A stretch of 64,000 bases of DNA from DATCLS01 sp035296625 (lineage in GTDB: Bacteria > Actinomycetota > Acidimicrobiia > Acidimicrobiales > VFJN01). The stretch covers positions 1-64,000 of the forward strand of contig DATHAO010000016.1 of NCBI GenBank assembly GCA_035296625.1, in the 5' to 3' direction. Under the pieces are notes generated by a model that saw only the letters and a program-made list of their open reading frames with translations, was not told the DNA's origin and made no database searches. The first letter of the stretch is position 1; each line of letters opens with the position of its first letter. A program made the translations under genes and the position numbers. Below are positions 26,089 to 35,088 of this stretch, in pieces.

Positions 26089-28917
26089 GTGGCGACGGTA
26101 CGGACACCACCGCTGGTGGGGCGCGACCTCGACCTGGCCGTCGCCCTCGGCCAGCTCGAACGGGTCGAGCGCCGGACGGCGGCGGCGCTCCTCGTGCGGG
26201 GCGAGGCCGGGATCGGCAAGTCCCGGCTGGTCGCCGAGCTGGCGGTGCGCGCCGAGGAGATGGGCCATCGGGTCGTGGCCGGCCGGGCCGACGACCTCGA
26301 CCACGGCATCCCCTTCGCCGTCTTCCGGGACGTTCTCGCCCGCCTCGCCCCGGCGGCCGGTATCGAGGCCGAGGCCGACGCGCTCCGGGCCGCCGTCGAA
26401 GGCGGTCCCGACGAGCCCGGCGCCGAGCACCTGTCCACCGCCTTCACGGCCGTGCTGCACCTGCTGGCGGCCGCGGGGGGTGGGCGGCCTGTGGTGCTCG
26501 TGCTCGAGGACCTGCACGTGGCCGACGGCGAGTCGCTGGCTCTGGCGGCGCTGGTGATCCGGCTGGCCGACCTGCCCGTCCTGACCGTGGTCACGCTGCG
26601 GCCCGGCCCCGGCGGCGCCGGCCTCGAGCGGCTGTGCGAGCGGATGGCATTCGACGGGCGCGGGTCGGTGATCGACCTCGAACCGCTCGACCGGAACGCC
26701 ACCCGTGAGCTGGTCACGGCCGCCCTCGGCGCCGTCCCTGACGACGACCTGACCGCGGCGGTGGCCGACGGGAGCCGCGGCAACCCCTTCTTCGCCGGGG
26801 AGGTGGTCCAGTCGCTGCTGGAGGGCGGGGCGGTCGTGGTCGAGGAGGGGCGGGCCCGGCTGGAGGCCGGATCGCCCGCGGTGCAGCTGCGCCCCTCGAC
26901 GGCCCTGCTCCGGCGCCTGTTCCTCGGGTCGCCCAACGACGTCGAGCTGGCGAAGGTCATGGCCGCCTTCAGCCGATTCTCCCTCCGCCACCTGGGCGTG
27001 GCCGAGCGGCTGACCGGGCTGACGGGTGGCGCGGTGGCGGCGTCGTTCGACCGGCTGGTCGCCTCCGGGCTGGTGGCACCGGCGGCGGACGGCGGCTACG
27101 AGTTCACGCACGCCATCGTGCGGGCGACCCTCTACGAGGACATCGGCCCGGCCGAGCGCCGCCGCATCCACGGTGCCATCGCCACCGAGCTGGCCGCCGA
27201 GCGTCGGGCAGGCGTCCTGCTCGATGTGCTGGAGCTGGCCACCCATGTCGCCGCCTCCGCCACCCCCGGGGACGAGGGAGCGGCGCTGGTCCTCCTCGAC
27301 GCCGGGCGGGCCGTCGGCGCCTCGGCGCCCCTCGTGGCGGCCGACTACCACCGCCGCGCCGTCGAGGTGCTGCCGAGGGACTCGCCGCGCCGCGCCGAGG
27401 CCCTCGCCGGGCAGGCCCGTGCCCTCCACGTCGGCGCCCGGCCCCGGGAGGCGGCGGCGGTGGGGCGGGAGGCGCTCGCCACCCTGCCTCCCGGGCACCC
27501 GGCGCGGCCGGCCTCGGTGGCGCTGGTCATCAACGACCTCTACCTCGAGGGCCGCGCCGGGGAGGCGTTCGAGGTCGTCGACGCCGAGCTGGCGGCCGGC
27601 GGCGATTCGTGCCCGCTCCTCGCCATCCGCACCAACCTGTTGCTCCAGCTCGGCCGCTACGGGGAGGCGGCGGCGACGTTCCCGGCGGCGATGGCGGGCC
27701 TCGATGCCCGCGGCGCCCCGGTGACGGCCGCGGCCCAACTCATGGCGCTGGCCCACCTGGCCCAGTACGCCAACCACGTCGGGCGAGTCGCCGTGGCGGC
27801 CGACCTGCTGCGGCGCGTCGACGCGCTGGCCGACGGCGCCTCCAGGACGGTGGCGCTGGCCGCCCACGAGCTTGTGGCCTTCGCCGACTGGCGCCCGGGC
27901 CTCGCCCGCCGGATCGAGCAGCATCTCACCGCGGCGGCGGAGCTGCGGCCGGACGCAGCGGCGCAGTCGATCGGAGGCAGCTCGGAGAGCGTCCGCGTCC
28001 GCCTGCTGTGGATGCGGGGCGAGTGGGACCACGCGCTCGAGCTGATCCGCAGCGCCGGCTTCGACCTGGAGCAGCGGGGCATGGTCACCACCGCCCAGCT
28101 GCTGGCCGCGGCGGCCTGCGAGATCCACGTCGACAGGGGCGACCTCGACGCCGCCGCCGCGGCCGCGGCGCGGTTCGGGGCACCGATCGTCTCCGTGGGC
28201 CGGCACGAGGCCATCGCCCGCGCCCGCATCGACCATGCCCTGGGCGACGGCCCGGCCGCGCTGGCCCGGCTCGACGCCGAGCGGGCCGCCGCGTCCGAGC
28301 CTGGCGGCAGCGTGTGGAAGCTGGCCGACGTGCTGCGGCTGGCGGTCGACGTCGACCTGGAAATGGGTCGGAACGCCGAGGCCGAGGGGGCCGCCGCCGA
28401 GCTGGACGCACTGGCGGACCGGACCGGATGGCTCGAGTGCCAGCTGCCGGCGCTGCGCGCCCGGGCGCTCGTCGCTGCCGACGTCGACGCGGCCCGCGCC
28501 TACCGCGACCTCGCCGAGTGCGAGACGTGGACGGTCGAGCGGGCGCACGCGCTGCTGCTGCTGGGCGAGCTGGGTGACGACCCGGGCCGCCACCTCGCCG
28601 ACGCGTACCGGGCGTTCGACGGGTTCGGCGCCGCGCCCTGGCGGAGGCGGGCGGCGGCGGGCCTACGCGCCCGAGGGTTCACCGTGCCGCGCCGCGCCGC
28701 CCAACCGGCGTCCGACCTGACCGAGACCGAGGTGCAGCTCGTGCGGCTCGTACGGGACAACCTGACGAACCGCCAGATCGCGGCGGCCATGCACTACAGC
28801 CCGAAGACCATCGAGGTGTACCTGTCGCGGGTGTATGCGAAGACCGGCTGCGCCTCGCGGCTCGAGCTCATCCGGGCCGTCGACACCGGTGCGGTCAGCC
28901 TCGACGGACCGGGCTGA
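26089..28917 (+). CDS. LAL-type (large ATP-binding) LuxR-family transcriptional regulator
   Basis: 942 aa. The N-terminal AAA-type ATPase has Walker A VRGEAGIGKSRLV and Walker B-like VVLVLEDLHVAD. A long helical TPR-like middle (about 350-850) follows, and a LuxR helix-turn-helix sits at the very end (TETEVQLVRLVRDNLTNRQIAAAM, then SPKTIEVYLSRVYAKTG). These MalT-like proteins are usually activators that bind an inducer through the middle region. GTG at 26089 follows GAGGGG; TACACT (26075-26080) may be its -10. It is divergent from the serine hydrolase-livGF operon, whose upstream dyad it may recognise; this is inference from position. Confidence 0.92.
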   Translation: MATVRTPPLVGRDLDLAVALGQLERVERRTAAALLVRGEAGIGKSRLVAELAVRAEEMGHRVVAGRADDLDHGIPFAVFRDVLARLAPAAGIEAEADALRAAVEGGPDEPGAEHLSTAFTAVLHLLAAAGGGRPVVLVLEDLHVADGESLALAALVIRLADLPVLTVVTLRPGPGGAGLERLCERMAFDGRGSVIDLEPLDRNATRELVTAALGAVPDDDLTAAVADGSRGNPFFAGEVVQSLLEGGAVVVEEGRARLEAGSPAVQLRPSTALLRRLFLGSPNDVELAKVMAAFSRFSLRHLGVAERLTGLTGGAVAASFDRLVASGLVAPAADGGYEFTHAIVRATLYEDIGPAERRRIHGAIATELAAERRAGVLLDVLELATHVAASATPGDEGAALVLLDAGRAVGASAPLVAADYHRRAVEVLPRDSPRRAEALAGQARALHVGARPREAAAVGREALATLPPGHPARPASVALVINDLYLEGRAGEAFEVVDAELAAGGDSCPLLAIRTNLLLQLGRYGEAAATFPAAMAGLDARGAPVTAAAQLMALAHLAQYANHVGRVAVAADLLRRVDALADGASRTVALAAHELVAFADWRPGLARRIEQHLTAAAELRPDAAAQSIGGSSESVRVRLLWMRGEWDHALELIRSAGFDLEQRGMVTTAQLLAAAACEIHVDRGDLDAAAAAAARFGAPIVSVGRHEAIARARIDHALGDGPAALARLDAERAAASEPGGSVWKLADVLRLAVDVDLEMGRNAEAEGAAAELDALADRTGWLECQLPALRARALVAADVDAARAYRDLAECETWTVERAHALLLLGELGDDPGRHLADAYRAFDGFGAAPWRRRAAAGLRARGFTVPRRAAQPASDLTETEVQLVRLVRDNLTNRQIAAAMHYSPKTIEVYLSRVYAKTGCASRLELIRAVDTGAVSLDGPG

Positions 28918-28923
28918 CCGCGA

Positions 28924-29712
28924 TCACCGGCGTTGGTAGGCGCGTACGGCCAGGGGCACGAACACCACCAGCAGGGCGGCGATCCAGGCCACGGAACGCG
29001 CGACGGCACCGCCGGCGGGGTTGCCGAGCATGAGCGCCCGGGTGGCGTCGGCCACGCTGGTCATGGGGTTGCCCTCGGCCAACCACCGCACGCCTGCGGG
29101 CATCGTGTCCACGGAGACGAGGGCGGAGCTCGCGAACGTGAGCGGGACGACCCACACGAAGCCGGCGTCGTGGACCGATTCGGCGTGTCGGACCGTGACG
29201 CCGATGAAGGCGGCCACCCAGGAGAACGCGAACCCGAACGCCAGGGCGATCCCGATGGCGGCGACGACGGCGGCGGGGTTGGCGTCGGGGCGGAAGCCGA
29301 TGACGAGGCCGGCGACGACGACGACGGCCGCGACGACGAGGTTGCGGCCCGTGTCGGTCAGTGCCCGCCCGGTGAGGACTGCGGACCGGGCGATGGGGAG
29401 AGAGCGGAAGCGATCGGTGATGCCGCGGCCGACATCGAGGGCGAGGCCCACGCCGGTCTGGGTAGCGCCGAACGCGATCGCCTGGACGACCACGCCCGGC
29501 ACCAGGTAGTCGACGTAGCTGACCCCCGGAATCACGACCGAGCCGCCGAGGACGTAGCGGAACAGCAGCAGGAAGATCAGCGGCGTGATGGCCGAGAACA
29601 CGATCAGGCTCGGGACCCGGACGTGGTGCTTGTAGTTGCGCCAGGCGAGAAGGAGCGCGTCGTGGGCCACCCCCTCGCGCCGCGCGCTCCGGGGAGATGT
29701 CAGGGCTGTCAT
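28924..29712 (-). CDS. ABC-2 type exporter permease (DrrB-like)
   Basis: 262 aa, six membrane helices, with the ABC-2 family run beginning WRNYKHHVRVPSLIVFSAITPLIFLLLF and the late NPMTSVADATRALMLG segment typical of daunorubicin-resistance-type permeases. GGAGG precedes the ATG, which overlaps the ATPase stop (ATGA). It would form an export channel with the product of the upstream gene; the substrate may be a drug or lipid. Confidence 0.9.
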   Translation of the reverse strand: MTALTSPRSARREGVAHDALLLAWRNYKHHVRVPSLIVFSAITPLIFLLLFRYVLGGSVVIPGVSYVDYLVPGVVVQAIAFGATQTGVGLALDVGRGITDRFRSLPIARSAVLTGRALTDTGRNLVVAAVVVVAGLVIGFRPDANPAAVVAAIGIALAFGFAFSWVAAFIGVTVRHAESVHDAGFVWVVPLTFASSALVSVDTMPAGVRWLAEGNPMTSVADATRALMLGNPAGGAVARSVAWIAALLVVFVPLAVRAYQRR

Positions 29713-30749
29713 GTGTGCCTCCTCCTGCCGTGGCGATGCGCCCCGCCGCCGGAGGCCGTGACGGGCTCGCGGGCGTCGGGGGTGGGGACGGCGCGCTCGC
29801 CGGTGAGCGCGAGGAACACGTCGTCGAGGCTGGGTCGGCGCACTTCGGCGGCCGTCACGGACACACCGCGGCCGTCGAGGTGGCGCAGGGCCGTGGGGAG
29901 CAGCGAGGCACCGTCCGGGGCCCGGAGCTCCAGGCTGCTGTGGTCCGGCTCGTCCGCGGCGATGGCGCCGTGCTCGCCGAGCGCAGCCAGCGCCCGGGGC
30001 AGGTCGGCGGGGTCGGCGAGCCGGATGTGCACCGTGTCGCCGCCGAGGCGGGACTTGAGGTCGTCGGATGTCCCCGTCGCGATGAGGTGCCCGCGGTCGA
30101 TCACGGCGACGGTGTCGGCGAGCCGATCGGCCTCCTCGAGGTACTGCGTGGTGAGCAGGACCGTCGTGCCGCCGGCGACGAGCACGTCGATCAGCGCCCA
30201 CAGCCCTTGCCGGCTCGCGGGGTCCAGGCCCGTGGTGGGCTCGTCCAGGAAGATCACGGCCGGGTCCGCCAGGAGCGTGACGGCGAGGTCGAGGCGGCGG
30301 CGGAGGCCGCCCGAGTAGGTGGCGGCGGGGGCGTCGGCCACGTCGGCCAACGAGAACCTCTCCAGCGCCGCCGCGACCCGCGCCCGGGCCTCGGTCCTGT
30401 CGAAGCGGAGGAGGCGGGCGACGAGTGTGAGGTTCTCGCGACCGGTGAGGTACTCGTCGACCGCCGCGTGCTGACCGACCAGGCCTATCGCCCGGCGCAC
30501 CTCGGCCGGACGAGCCACGACGTCGTGTCCGGCCACGAGCGCTCGGCCCTGGTCGGGCCGGATCAGGGTGGTGAGCACCCGGACCAGGGTCGTCTTGCCC
30601 GCGCCGTTCGGGCCGAGCAGCGCGAGGACCGAGCCCCTCGGCACCTCGATCGAGACGTCGTCGAGGGCACTGCGGCGGCCGTAGCGCTTCGTGATCTGCT
30701 CGACCACGATGCTCGGCCGCGCGGCGACGTCCGTGTTCGTGGAGGCCAT
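29709..30749 (-). CDS. daunorubicin-resistance-type ABC exporter ATPase (DrrA-like)
   Basis: 346 aa. Walker A LLGPNGAGKTTLVRVL, signature YSGGLRRRLDLAVTLL, Walker B VIFLDEPTTGLDP, and the C-terminal DUF4162-like extension (LGGDTVHIRLADPADL) characteristic of DrrA proteins. AAGGAG lies 8 bases before the ATG. It sits between a questin-oxidase-like gene (17-bp gap) and the permease (ATGA overlap), so the three form an operon, probably with the truncated MMPL gene in front. Confidence 0.92.
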   Translation of the reverse strand: MASTNTDVAARPSIVVEQITKRYGRRSALDDVSIEVPRGSVLALLGPNGAGKTTLVRVLTTLIRPDQGRALVAGHDVVARPAEVRRAIGLVGQHAAVDEYLTGRENLTLVARLLRFDRTEARARVAAALERFSLADVADAPAATYSGGLRRRLDLAVTLLADPAVIFLDEPTTGLDPASRQGLWALIDVLVAGGTTVLLTTQYLEEADRLADTVAVIDRGHLIATGTSDDLKSRLGGDTVHIRLADPADLPRALAALGEHGAIAADEPDHSSLELRAPDGASLLPTALRHLDGRGVSVTAAEVRRPSLDDVFLALTGERAVPTPDAREPVTASGGGAHRHGRRRHT

Positions 30750-30766
30750 GCGACGCGCTCCTTGCC

Positions 30767-31840
30767 TCATGCCGGTCGCCACGCGGGCAGCTGTCCGAGG
30801 ACGTGGTGGGCCGCACGCATGTAGACGGGGTCGGGACGGAGCGCGTCTTCGCGAGCGCACGCCTCGGCGAACTTGAGCACGTGGGTGTCCCGGTGCTCGA
30901 CGGCGCGCGCCAGGATCTCCGGGCGGCCGGGGGTGTCGAGGCCGGGGGCGCCGGTCGTCGCAGCCGACGCCAGGGGCGGCGCGAAACCGCACACGATGGC
31001 TGCGCTCACGTGCCAGAGCTGGGCGTACACGGTCTCGATGGACACCCCGGCCATGTAGGGGAGCAGCGTCCGCGCCGCCGCCACCGGCGTGACGGTGTGC
31101 ACCAGCGCGTTGGCCGTCGGGCCCGATGCCGTCAGCACCGCCCGGCAGAACGCCGCGGTGAGGTCGCTCAGCGCGCCGTCGATGGACCCGGGACGCGCCA
31201 GCGCCTCGACGGCGGACGGGAAGCGACGCAACTCGCCCATCCGGGCGAACGTGCCGGCCTCGATCGGCGACCAGGTCTCCTCTGGACGAGGGACCCCGGC
31301 GAGGGCGTCCGGCAGCGCGAGCGACCCGTGGAGGTCGGGCCGGCCGGGCAGGGCCGTGAAGCTCGCGGCCCAGAAGGCAAGGCCCTTGGCGAGCTCGTCG
31401 AGTAGGAGCCCGGACGGTGGGGCGTCGACCGGCAGGGCGCGCACGCCGTGTGCGACCCGGATCAGCCCGTGCGTCAGGGCGCCGCCGTAGCCCGCCAGCA
31501 GGCGGGGCAGCCAACGCTGGAGCACGTCCGGCCACGGTTGGCCTGCGAGCTCTCGCCGGAACAGCTGGGCCCAGTCCGAGACGCGGGACATGTCACCCAG
31601 TGCCGACCGCCAGCCGGCCTCGTCGTGGGCATCGATCCGTCCGGTGGTCGCCGGCACGTCCAGCGCCTCGTGCCGCGCCTTGTAGGCCTCGACCCAGGAC
31701 CCGACGAGATCGTCGTGGCCCAGCGTGCTCAGGGTCTCGGCCCCCATCGGACCGTGGAAGGCGAAGCCCGGCGCGTCCAGGTACCCGTAGCCGTCGAGCC
31801 GGTCGAGTGCGTCGTTCAAAGCGTCTGATCGTGTGATCAT
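30767..31840 (-). CDS. questin oxidase family protein (DUF4243-like)
   Basis: 357 aa. The recognisable features are the N-terminal FAFHGPMGAETLSTLGHDD and YKARHEAL, a GYGGALTHGLIRVAHGVRAL segment, and a C-terminal HDTH-like HRDTHVLKFAEAC, all His-rich elements of the questin oxidase/AflY-type fold. Characterised fungal members open aromatic polyketide rings in Baeyer-Villiger fashion. A role in modifying the compound exported by the adjacent ABC pair is possible but unproven. AAGGAAG precedes the ATG. Confidence 0.8.
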   Translation of the reverse strand: MITRSDALNDALDRLDGYGYLDAPGFAFHGPMGAETLSTLGHDDLVGSWVEAYKARHEALDVPATTGRIDAHDEAGWRSALGDMSRVSDWAQLFRRELAGQPWPDVLQRWLPRLLAGYGGALTHGLIRVAHGVRALPVDAPPSGLLLDELAKGLAFWAASFTALPGRPDLHGSLALPDALAGVPRPEETWSPIEAGTFARMGELRRFPSAVEALARPGSIDGALSDLTAAFCRAVLTASGPTANALVHTVTPVAAARTLLPYMAGVSIETVYAQLWHVSAAIVCGFAPPLASAATTGAPGLDTPGRPEILARAVEHRDTHVLKFAEACAREDALRPDPVYMRAAHHVLGQLPAWRPA

Positions 31841-31882
31841 CGATGTCTCTTCCTTGTGTGCAGGGATGTCTGTCGGTCCTGG

Positions 31883-32305
31883 TCAAGCCGCTTGTTCGAT
31901 GGCGGGCTCGGGCGCCGCCTCGGTGACGAGGGCCGTTGGCGCCTCGCGGATGCCGAACCGGTCGTGGATCCGGCGCAACGGTGCCGGCGCCCACCAGTTG
32001 GCGCGCCCGGCCAGTCGCATGAAGGCCGGCACGAGCAGCCCTCTGATGACGGTCGCGTCCATCAGCACGGCCAGCGCGAGGCCCAGGCCGAACAGCTTCA
32101 GGAACGACACGTCGGCGGTGCCGAAGGCGATGAAGGTGATCGCCAGCAGGGCGGCGGCCGCACTGACGATCCGCCCGGTGCGCTCGAGGCCGAGGGCGAC
32201 CGAGGCGGTGTTGTCGCCGCTGCGGTCGTATTCCTCCTTGATGCGGGACAGGAGGAAGACCTCGTAGTCCATCGACAGCCTGAACCAGGCGAGTCTGCTG
32301 AACAT
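31883..32305 (-). pseudogene. truncated MMPL-family transporter (C-terminal end only)
   Basis: 140 aa against about 700 or more in the family. The segment RLSMDYEVFLLSRIKEEYDR through SFLKLFGLGLALAVLMDA and RLAGRANWWAP is the final part of the second MMPL membrane domain, including its characteristic MDYEVFL. A good ribosome site (GGAGG, 5-base spacing) and ATG remain at 32305, directly followed by mid-domain sequence, so an internal deletion has joined the start region to the C-terminal end. The product has about three helices and cannot transport by itself. The TetR operator lies 79 bp upstream. Confidence 0.85.
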
Positions 32306-32383
32306 GGGGACCTCCTCGTCGGTGCCCGTTGCGGCTGCGCAGCGGGATCCGCACATCCATCCTTTAACGGACGCACATCCGAT

Positions 32384-32402
32384 ATCGAACAACGTGTTCG
32401 AT
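32384..32402. promoter_or_regulatory. perfect 8-3-8 inverted repeat, probable TetR operator
   Basis: ATCGAACA-ACG-TGTTCGAT lies between the divergent MMPL remnant and the TetR gene. TAGGGT (32410-32415) to its right could be the TetR -10, placing the dyad over the -35 region; on the other strand TTGTTC within it could serve as a -35 for the MMPL operon. Confidence 0.8.
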
Positions 32403-32501
32403 TCTCTGCTAGGGTCCCAGGGCGGTGTCAACAACCAATCGCCCCGAGTCCGTTCGGATCGGGACAGGATCGGGCCAGTGTCCGGGAAAGGCAGGTCGGC
32501 G

Positions 32502-33098
32502 ATGAGCCCGTCCCCGACGGATCGGCGAGTGCGGCGGACCCGCGAGCTGCTACGCAGCGCCTTCCTCTCGCTCATCCTCGAGAAGGGCTACGACCGCATC
32601 ACCGTGCAGGACATCCTCGACAAGGCCGACGTCGGGCGATCGACCTTCTACGCGCACTACCGCGACAAGGAGGACCTGCTCCACGCCGGGTTCGAGGACA
32701 TACGTGCAGCCCTCGCCGCCGAGGGGCATGCGAGCGAGAGCGACGCGGGAGGCGCGGGCGCGTTGCTCGAGCCGCTGATCGTCGTCTTCACGCACGTCGA
32801 GGCGCACCGGCGCTTCTGGGAACCGATGTCCCGCAAGGGAGGCACCAACATCATCGGCGGCATGCTCCGGGAGAGCGTCGACGACCTCGTGCGAGAGCAT
32901 CTCCGGTCGCGGTTCCCCGAGTCGGCGGCCGACTCGACCCAGCTCGAACCCGCCGTGCAGTTCGTGGTCGGCGCCTGCATGGGTCTCCTCGTCTGGTGGC
33001 TCGACCACGAGGAGGTCGCGTTCTCGGCCCGGGAGATCCATGCGATCTTCGGCCGATTGGCGACGCCCGGGGTCGAGCGCTTCTTGGCGACCGCCTGA
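32502..33098 (+). CDS. TetR/AcrR-family transcriptional regulator
   Basis: 198 aa. The N-terminal helix-turn-helix is clear: RELLRSAFLSLILEKGYDRI, TVQDILDKADVGRSTFYAHY and KEDLL. The C-terminal ligand-binding part contains FVVGACMGLLVWWLDH, like TetR_C_33-type members. It very probably controls the divergent MMPL remnant-questin oxidase-ABC operon through the dyad at 32384-32402. The 80-bp leader between the putative promoter and the ATG holds nothing obvious. Confidence 0.9.
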   Translation: MSPSPTDRRVRRTRELLRSAFLSLILEKGYDRITVQDILDKADVGRSTFYAHYRDKEDLLHAGFEDIRAALAAEGHASESDAGGAGALLEPLIVVFTHVEAHRRFWEPMSRKGGTNIIGGMLRESVDDLVREHLRSRFPESAADSTQLEPAVQFVVGACMGLLVWWLDHEEVAFSAREIHAIFGRLATPGVERFLATA

Positions 33099-33117
33099 CC
33101 GGGGCTCTGGCCGCCGG

Positions 33118-33594
33118 TTGCCGGAGACGCCCCTTCGCGGTCGCCGCGCCGTGGACTTCGTCGCCGTGGCCGAGGAAGCCAACTTCACCCGGGCCGCGGA
33201 GCGCGTCCACATCAGCCAGTCGGGCGTGAGCGCCCAGGTCAAACAGCTCGAACGCGAGCTCGGTGCCCCGCTCATCGCCGCTCACCCCCTCGTCTGCCTG
33301 CCGGCCGGCACCGGCGTCCGCACCGCGTTGGACCGGTCCTGCGCAGCGCTGGGCCAACACCCGACGGTCGCACTCCAGGCGAGCGCCCCCACGGCCGTGA
33401 CAGACCTCGCCCGGCGCGGCCTCGGCGTCGGCATCCTCAGTGAATCCATGCTCACCGGGTCCGAGGGTCTGATCGGCCTCACGATCGGGGACGCCGACGT
33501 CGTCGCCGTGCGCAGCCTCGTCTGGCGACCGGCGCCCGGCCCCGCACTGAGGGCCCTGCTCCGCCACTGCCACAACGCATTCACGGCAGTGTGA
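33118..33594 (+). pseudogene. LysR-family regulator with the middle of the protein deleted
   Basis: 158 aa instead of about 300. The N-terminal DNA-binding part is intact (FVAVAEEANFTRAAERVHIS, then VSAQVKQLERELGAPLI). It runs straight into AAHPLVCLPAGTGVRTALDR, which belongs to the second half of the inducer-binding domain, and ends with LGVGILSESM. About 100-140 residues, including linker helix and subdomain RD-I, are missing without loss of frame. It might still bind DNA but not respond normally. The start is probably TTG 33118. It lies 19 bp after the TetR gene. Confidence 0.8.
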
Positions 33595-33700
33595 CGTGCA
33601 CGTTCTGCCTCCGGTGGCACCGGCAGCCGGACCACGACGGTTGGGCGTGGCCGTCGTGGGTACGACTTCCGGAGCCGTTCAGCAGGCTGGGAGGCCGACG

Positions 33701-33937
33701 ATGGTTGACACCGACAAGTACGCAGCGACCTTCGCCATGCTCGACAGAGACGGCGACGGCCGTGTCTCGGCGGCGGAGTTCAAGGAGCTCATGGGCGCCC
33801 TGGGGGTGAAGTTCACCGACGAGACTGCGGCCAAGGCCATCGAGATGATGGACGCGGACGGCGACGGGCTCGTCTCCCTGGAGGAGCTGGCGACGTACAT
33901 GAGCTCGCCTGCCGGGTCGCAGGCGAACGGGTCCTGA
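33701..33937 (+). CDS. small EF-hand calcium-binding protein
   Basis: 78 aa. Two canonical loops, DRDGDGRVSAAE and DADGDGLVSLEE, each with D at 1, 3 and 5 and E at 12, sit in a calmodulin-like pair. There is no signal peptide, so it is cytoplasmic, like actinobacterial calerythrin/CabD-type proteins that buffer or sense calcium. GGGAGG lies 7 bases before the ATG. It ends 10 bp from the convergent CMD-family gene. Confidence 0.92.
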   Translation: MVDTDKYAATFAMLDRDGDGRVSAAEFKELMGALGVKFTDETAAKAIEMMDADGDGLVSLEELATYMSSPAGSQANGS

Positions 33938-33947
33938 TCCCGCACCG

Positions 33948-34529
33948 CTATCCGCCGGCCGGGCCGGCGCCGGTGGTGTCGCCGAACGTGGGCGCGCCGG
34001 GCTCGTTGGCGAGACGGGTGGCACGGGCGAGGTAGCTGACGGCGTGGTACCAGCCGGCCAGGGCGAGGAGGTCGAGCAGCTGGGCGTCGTCGAACGTCGC
34101 GGCGAGGCGTGCCCAGAGTGCGTCGTCGATGTCATGGGTGTCGTGGAGGGCATCGGCGGCCTCGACGAGTACGCGGTCGCGCTCGTCGGTCCAGCACGCG
34201 TCGCTGGCGTCGCCACTGGTCAGCGACGCGATCTGGTCGGCGGTCAGGCCCACGCGCTCGGCGAAGTACGCGACGTGTACTCCCCACTCGTACTCGCAGC
34301 CGCAGCGGGCGCACGTCCGGTCGATGACGATCTCGCGGTCACGGCGGGTAAGGCTGAGGTCACGACCGAGCTCGTACCGGCCCCAGGCGGCCATGGCGTC
34401 GGCCATCGCCGGGTTGCGGACAAGGGTGCGGAACAAGGCGATCGGCTCGGTGCCGGGCGGCGTCATCCGGGCGAGGCGGGTGCTGGCGTCGGAGCCGTAC
34501 GGCGGGGTGAGTGGGGTGATGCGGGTCAC
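33948..34529 (-). CDS. carboxymuconolactone decarboxylase (AhpD-like) family protein
   Basis: 193 aa. The fold is recognised from ELGRDLSLTRRDREIVIDRT, the redox pair CARCGCEYEWGVHV (C-x2-C with the downstream His) and EYEWGVHVAYFAERVGL. Members act as alkylhydroperoxidase-like enzymes or lactone decarboxylases. GTG at 34529 is chosen for the GTGGAG upstream; the frame upstream crosses the divergent promoter. Divergent to the HxlR gene with a 91-bp spacer, which usually means regulation by that protein. Confidence 0.87.
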   Translation of the reverse strand: MTRITPLTPPYGSDASTRLARMTPPGTEPIALFRTLVRNPAMADAMAAWGRYELGRDLSLTRRDREIVIDRTCARCGCEYEWGVHVAYFAERVGLTADQIASLTSGDASDACWTDERDRVLVEAADALHDTHDIDDALWARLAATFDDAQLLDLLALAGWYHAVSYLARATRLANEPGAPTFGDTTGAGPAGG

Positions 34530-34545
34530 GAGCGCTCCACGTGCG

Positions 34546-34597
34546 TTTCTGTTTCCGGAACGGACAGCGACGAGGGTAGCGTTCCTGTTCCCAAAAC
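34546..34597. promoter_or_regulatory. paired AT-richer direct repeats in the CMD/HxlR intergenic region
   Basis: TTTCTGTTTCCGGAAC (34546-34561) and TTCCTGTTCCCAAAAC (34582-34597) match at 12 of 16 positions, 36 bp apart; the first contains a near-palindrome GTTTCCGGAAC. They are candidate HxlR binding sites. Confidence 0.45.
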
Positions 34598-34620
34598 ACC
34601 CGCGTCCGAACGAGGTGGCG

Positions 34621-34983
34621 ATGGTGCAGACCCCCCGGCCCGGCCGTGCGGTGCGCGGTTCGCTCACGGGCCGCCCGATCATGGCGGCTCTCGACCTGCT
34701 CGGCCGGCGGTGGGCCCTGCGGGTGCTGTGGGAGCTGCGCGCTGGTCCGCTTGGCGCGCGGGCACTGCGGGACCGGTGCGACGCGATGTCGTCGAGCGTC
34801 CTCTACCAGCGCCTGCGCGAGTTGGAGGCCGCCGGGCTCGTCGGCCGGGACGGCGACCGCTACGAGCTCACCGCGCTCGGCCGGTCGCTCGGGACGGCCA
34901 TCGAGCCGCTCGACGCGTGGGCGAGGGACTGGGCGCGCTCGTCCTCGGCCGAGGCGCCGATGCCGCGGGCGGACGAGGCGTGA
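34621..34983 (+). CDS. HxlR-family winged-helix transcriptional regulator
   Basis: 120 aa. The HxlR pattern is complete: LLGRRWALRVLWELRAGPLG, RALRDRCDAMSSSVLYQRLREL and the wing GLVGRDGDRYELTALGRSL. Such proteins bind as dimers next to divergent redox or detoxification genes, here the CMD-family protein. No conserved redox cysteine is apparent other than the one in RDRCDAM. GAGGT precedes the ATG. Confidence 0.9.
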   Translation: MVQTPRPGRAVRGSLTGRPIMAALDLLGRRWALRVLWELRAGPLGARALRDRCDAMSSSVLYQRLRELEAAGLVGRDGDRYELTALGRSLGTAIEPLDAWARDWARSSSAEAPMPRADEA

Positions 34984-35088
34984 CGGGGGCCGTGATCGTC
35001 GGGTCGTGCGCCCGCGATCGCCAGAGCATGATCAGGACGGTCGAGGCCAAGCGGTGGGGACACCATGATCGCGGTGGGAAGGAGCACC

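Noticed and set aside
25471..28593. A 1040-codon minus-strand open frame across the LuxR-type regulator.
   Set aside because: Composition is Arg/Gly/His-rich without motifs, while the plus strand has a full ATPase-HTH protein. It is a third-position GC artefact.
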